Assembly (NCBI RefSeq): GCF_051020985.1
Contig: NC_134999.1
Location: 21,023,660 to 21,087,659, forward strand
DNA: 64,000 nt
Reading direction: 5' to 3'
From: Nomia melanderi
Taxonomy: Eukaryota; Arthropoda; Insecta; Hymenoptera; Halictidae
Of this stretch, positions 62,744 to 64,000 are shown one piece after another; position 1 is the first letter of the stretch, and each line of letters opens with the position of its first letter. The notes beneath the pieces were generated by a model. The model saw only the letters and a list, made by a program, of their open reading frames with translations, was not told the origin of the DNA and did no database searches. A program made the position numbers and the translations under genes.

Positions 62744-63837
62744 AAAATCGGATGAAAGTTGAGCAGATCGACCGATGGAGACGGAAGACACTCGAGTTGT
62801 ACGGAATCCAGTGTAGAAGACGGCGTCAAGCACGATCACTGGTCATCGAGGACACGCGACGGAGGGACGAGAATCGATTACAGAACTCGGAGCGACGTGA
62901 ACCGTGAATCTATCGGCGTCGATCGACGAAGAACCGAGTCGAGTCGCACAGGATCCATCGTACGTGCACCAAATAAAATCACTGAGCGTCGCCGAGACCT
63001 GACGAGCAGAGGGAATCCAGCGGGGAGGTTCGAGCGTAGATCTATCTATCGATAACGACGAGGAGGAACTCGAGAGTCCAGGACGGTCCACGGTAGAATT
63101 CCGTACCGATCACACGATCACAAAGCGGAGAGAACCGGGCTAACGAACGACACTGCGCCCCGAGAACCACGAGGACCTCGAGGGGGAAAGTGGAAACGGT
63201 GCTCGTTGCGAGGATCCCGGGAGAGGCAGCGAAGGACGAAGGGGATGAAGAGGATCGAACGGTCGCGGAAGAGGCGCGAGGAACGCGCGCGTCGCGGCTC
63301 CCGATCGACTCGATGTCTGCGCGAGTGCGTGGCGAGCGAGAGGAACGCACCAAGAGAAACGGGTGTGTTCGCGTTTCGATCCGTGAAAAGATACCAAAAA
63401 TAATGTCGGCCGGCGAAGAAATAAATCCGCCGGGCGAGGCGGGCGCCTAAAAGAAGAAGAAGCTTCTCGTCAGGGAAGACGGCCGCGTTCTGGGAACGAA
63501 ACGAACCGACCGCCGGCATAGTGCGAGAGTTGAGTTATAAGAAGAGCGGTGAAGCGATCGCATCGGCTAGTCGGGTAAAGAGTTTTGTCCGCGGCGAGCC
63601 ACCAAGAGGAAACCCGACAGGGAAGAGGAAGTGGAACGAGAGGAACAAGAACGAGTGGAAAAACAAGAGCAACGAGACAAAGGGAAAGAGGAAGAGGAAG
63701 AGGAAGAGGAACAAGATTGACCCAACCCGCGGCCAGCCTATAAGAAATCCGCTTCGGGGTCGCGGCTCGGGACACCTCCTGATTTCGCGCGGATATTCTC
63801 GATCAGAACAGATCGCGACGCTCGCGAGGCGACGCGA
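62127..63837. other. Upstream region between TTAA elements and the terminal tandem array
   Basis: CpG-rich, purine-rich on the plus strand toward 63700, with GA and GAGGAA runs. No coding sequence recognised. It may approach a Mef2 promoter or leader exon, but nothing decides that. Confidence 0.35.
62711..62740. repeat. (GA)n microsatellite
   Basis: Uninterrupted GA run of 30 bases. Confidence 0.85.
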
Positions 63838-64000
63838 TCAGACCGGACCGGACCAGACGAGACGAGACGAGCCGCGAGGAGATGGGACGGGACGAGACGA
63901 GACGAGGCGATACGAGACGAGACGAGACGAGACGAGACGAGACGATACGATACGATACGAGACGAGACGAGACGAGACGAGACGAGAGGAGACGCGAAGA
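63838..64000. repeat. (GACGA)n tandem array at the window edge
   Basis: Pentanucleotide units GACGA with GATAC and GGACG variants, running off the end of the window. Seeds GACCG units at the left edge. Confidence 0.85.

Noticed and set aside
1..64000. tRNA, rRNA, known microRNA or CRISPR-like array
   Set aside because: A by-eye search for A/B boxes, familiar microRNA sequences and regularly spaced direct repeats found none; the regular repeats present are microsatellites.

Overview
The window looks like nuclear DNA of an insect, most likely a hymenopteran and perhaps a bee. The genes are split by small spliceosomal introns, the three proteins have insect-type sequences, base composition is mosaic (AT-rich from about 1 to 21.5 kb, CpG- and GC-richer after that), and the intergenic DNA is full of small TTAA-bounded inverted-repeat elements. 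The order is an inference; only the arthropod assignment is strong.

Three protein-coding genes are recognised, all on the minus strand. (1) A TRPM-type cation channel: 19 coding exons, 16834 down to 7142, 1708 residues. (2) PQBP1, polyglutamine-binding protein 1: six coding exons, 20669 down to 19237, 309 residues. (3) Mef2, the MADS-box muscle and neuronal transcription factor: seven coding exons, 43404 down to 37404, 488 residues. The exon models were built by hand from GT/AG sites. In all three the codon phases close exactly from ATG to stop, which is strong internal support.

Layout. 1-5.4 kb is a repeat field with at least eight TTAA-bounded non-autonomous elements, three of them inserted inside others. 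5.4-7.1 kb is the 3' flank of TRPM. 7.1-16.8 kb is TRPM. 16.8-19.2 kb is the TRPM 5' flank and promoter side. 19.2-20.7 kb is PQBP1. 20.7-21.7 kb holds two short hairpins and another TTAA element. 21.7-37.4 kb has no recognisable gene and many microsatellites; it lies directly downstream of the Mef2 stop codon and may hold a very long 3' UTR or cis-regulatory DNA. 37.4-43.5 kb is Mef2. 43.5-64 kb upstream of the Mef2 ATG has no credible coding sequence and is probably 5' UTR introns and regulatory DNA; it includes a second dense TTAA-element cluster at 57.3-62.1 kb and ends in a pentanucleotide tandem array.

The genes do not form a functional unit: a membrane channel, a splicing-associated nuclear protein and a transcription factor are simply neighbours. 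I found no undescribed defence, mobile or biosynthetic system. The most notable observations are the nested TTAA-element clusters, a stop-free 81-bp intron in the first TRPM membrane segment, the Ser-Arg-Glu repeat tract in the TRPM tail, a Cys-bearing segment before the PQBP1 WW domain, and the very large gene-free flanks of Mef2.
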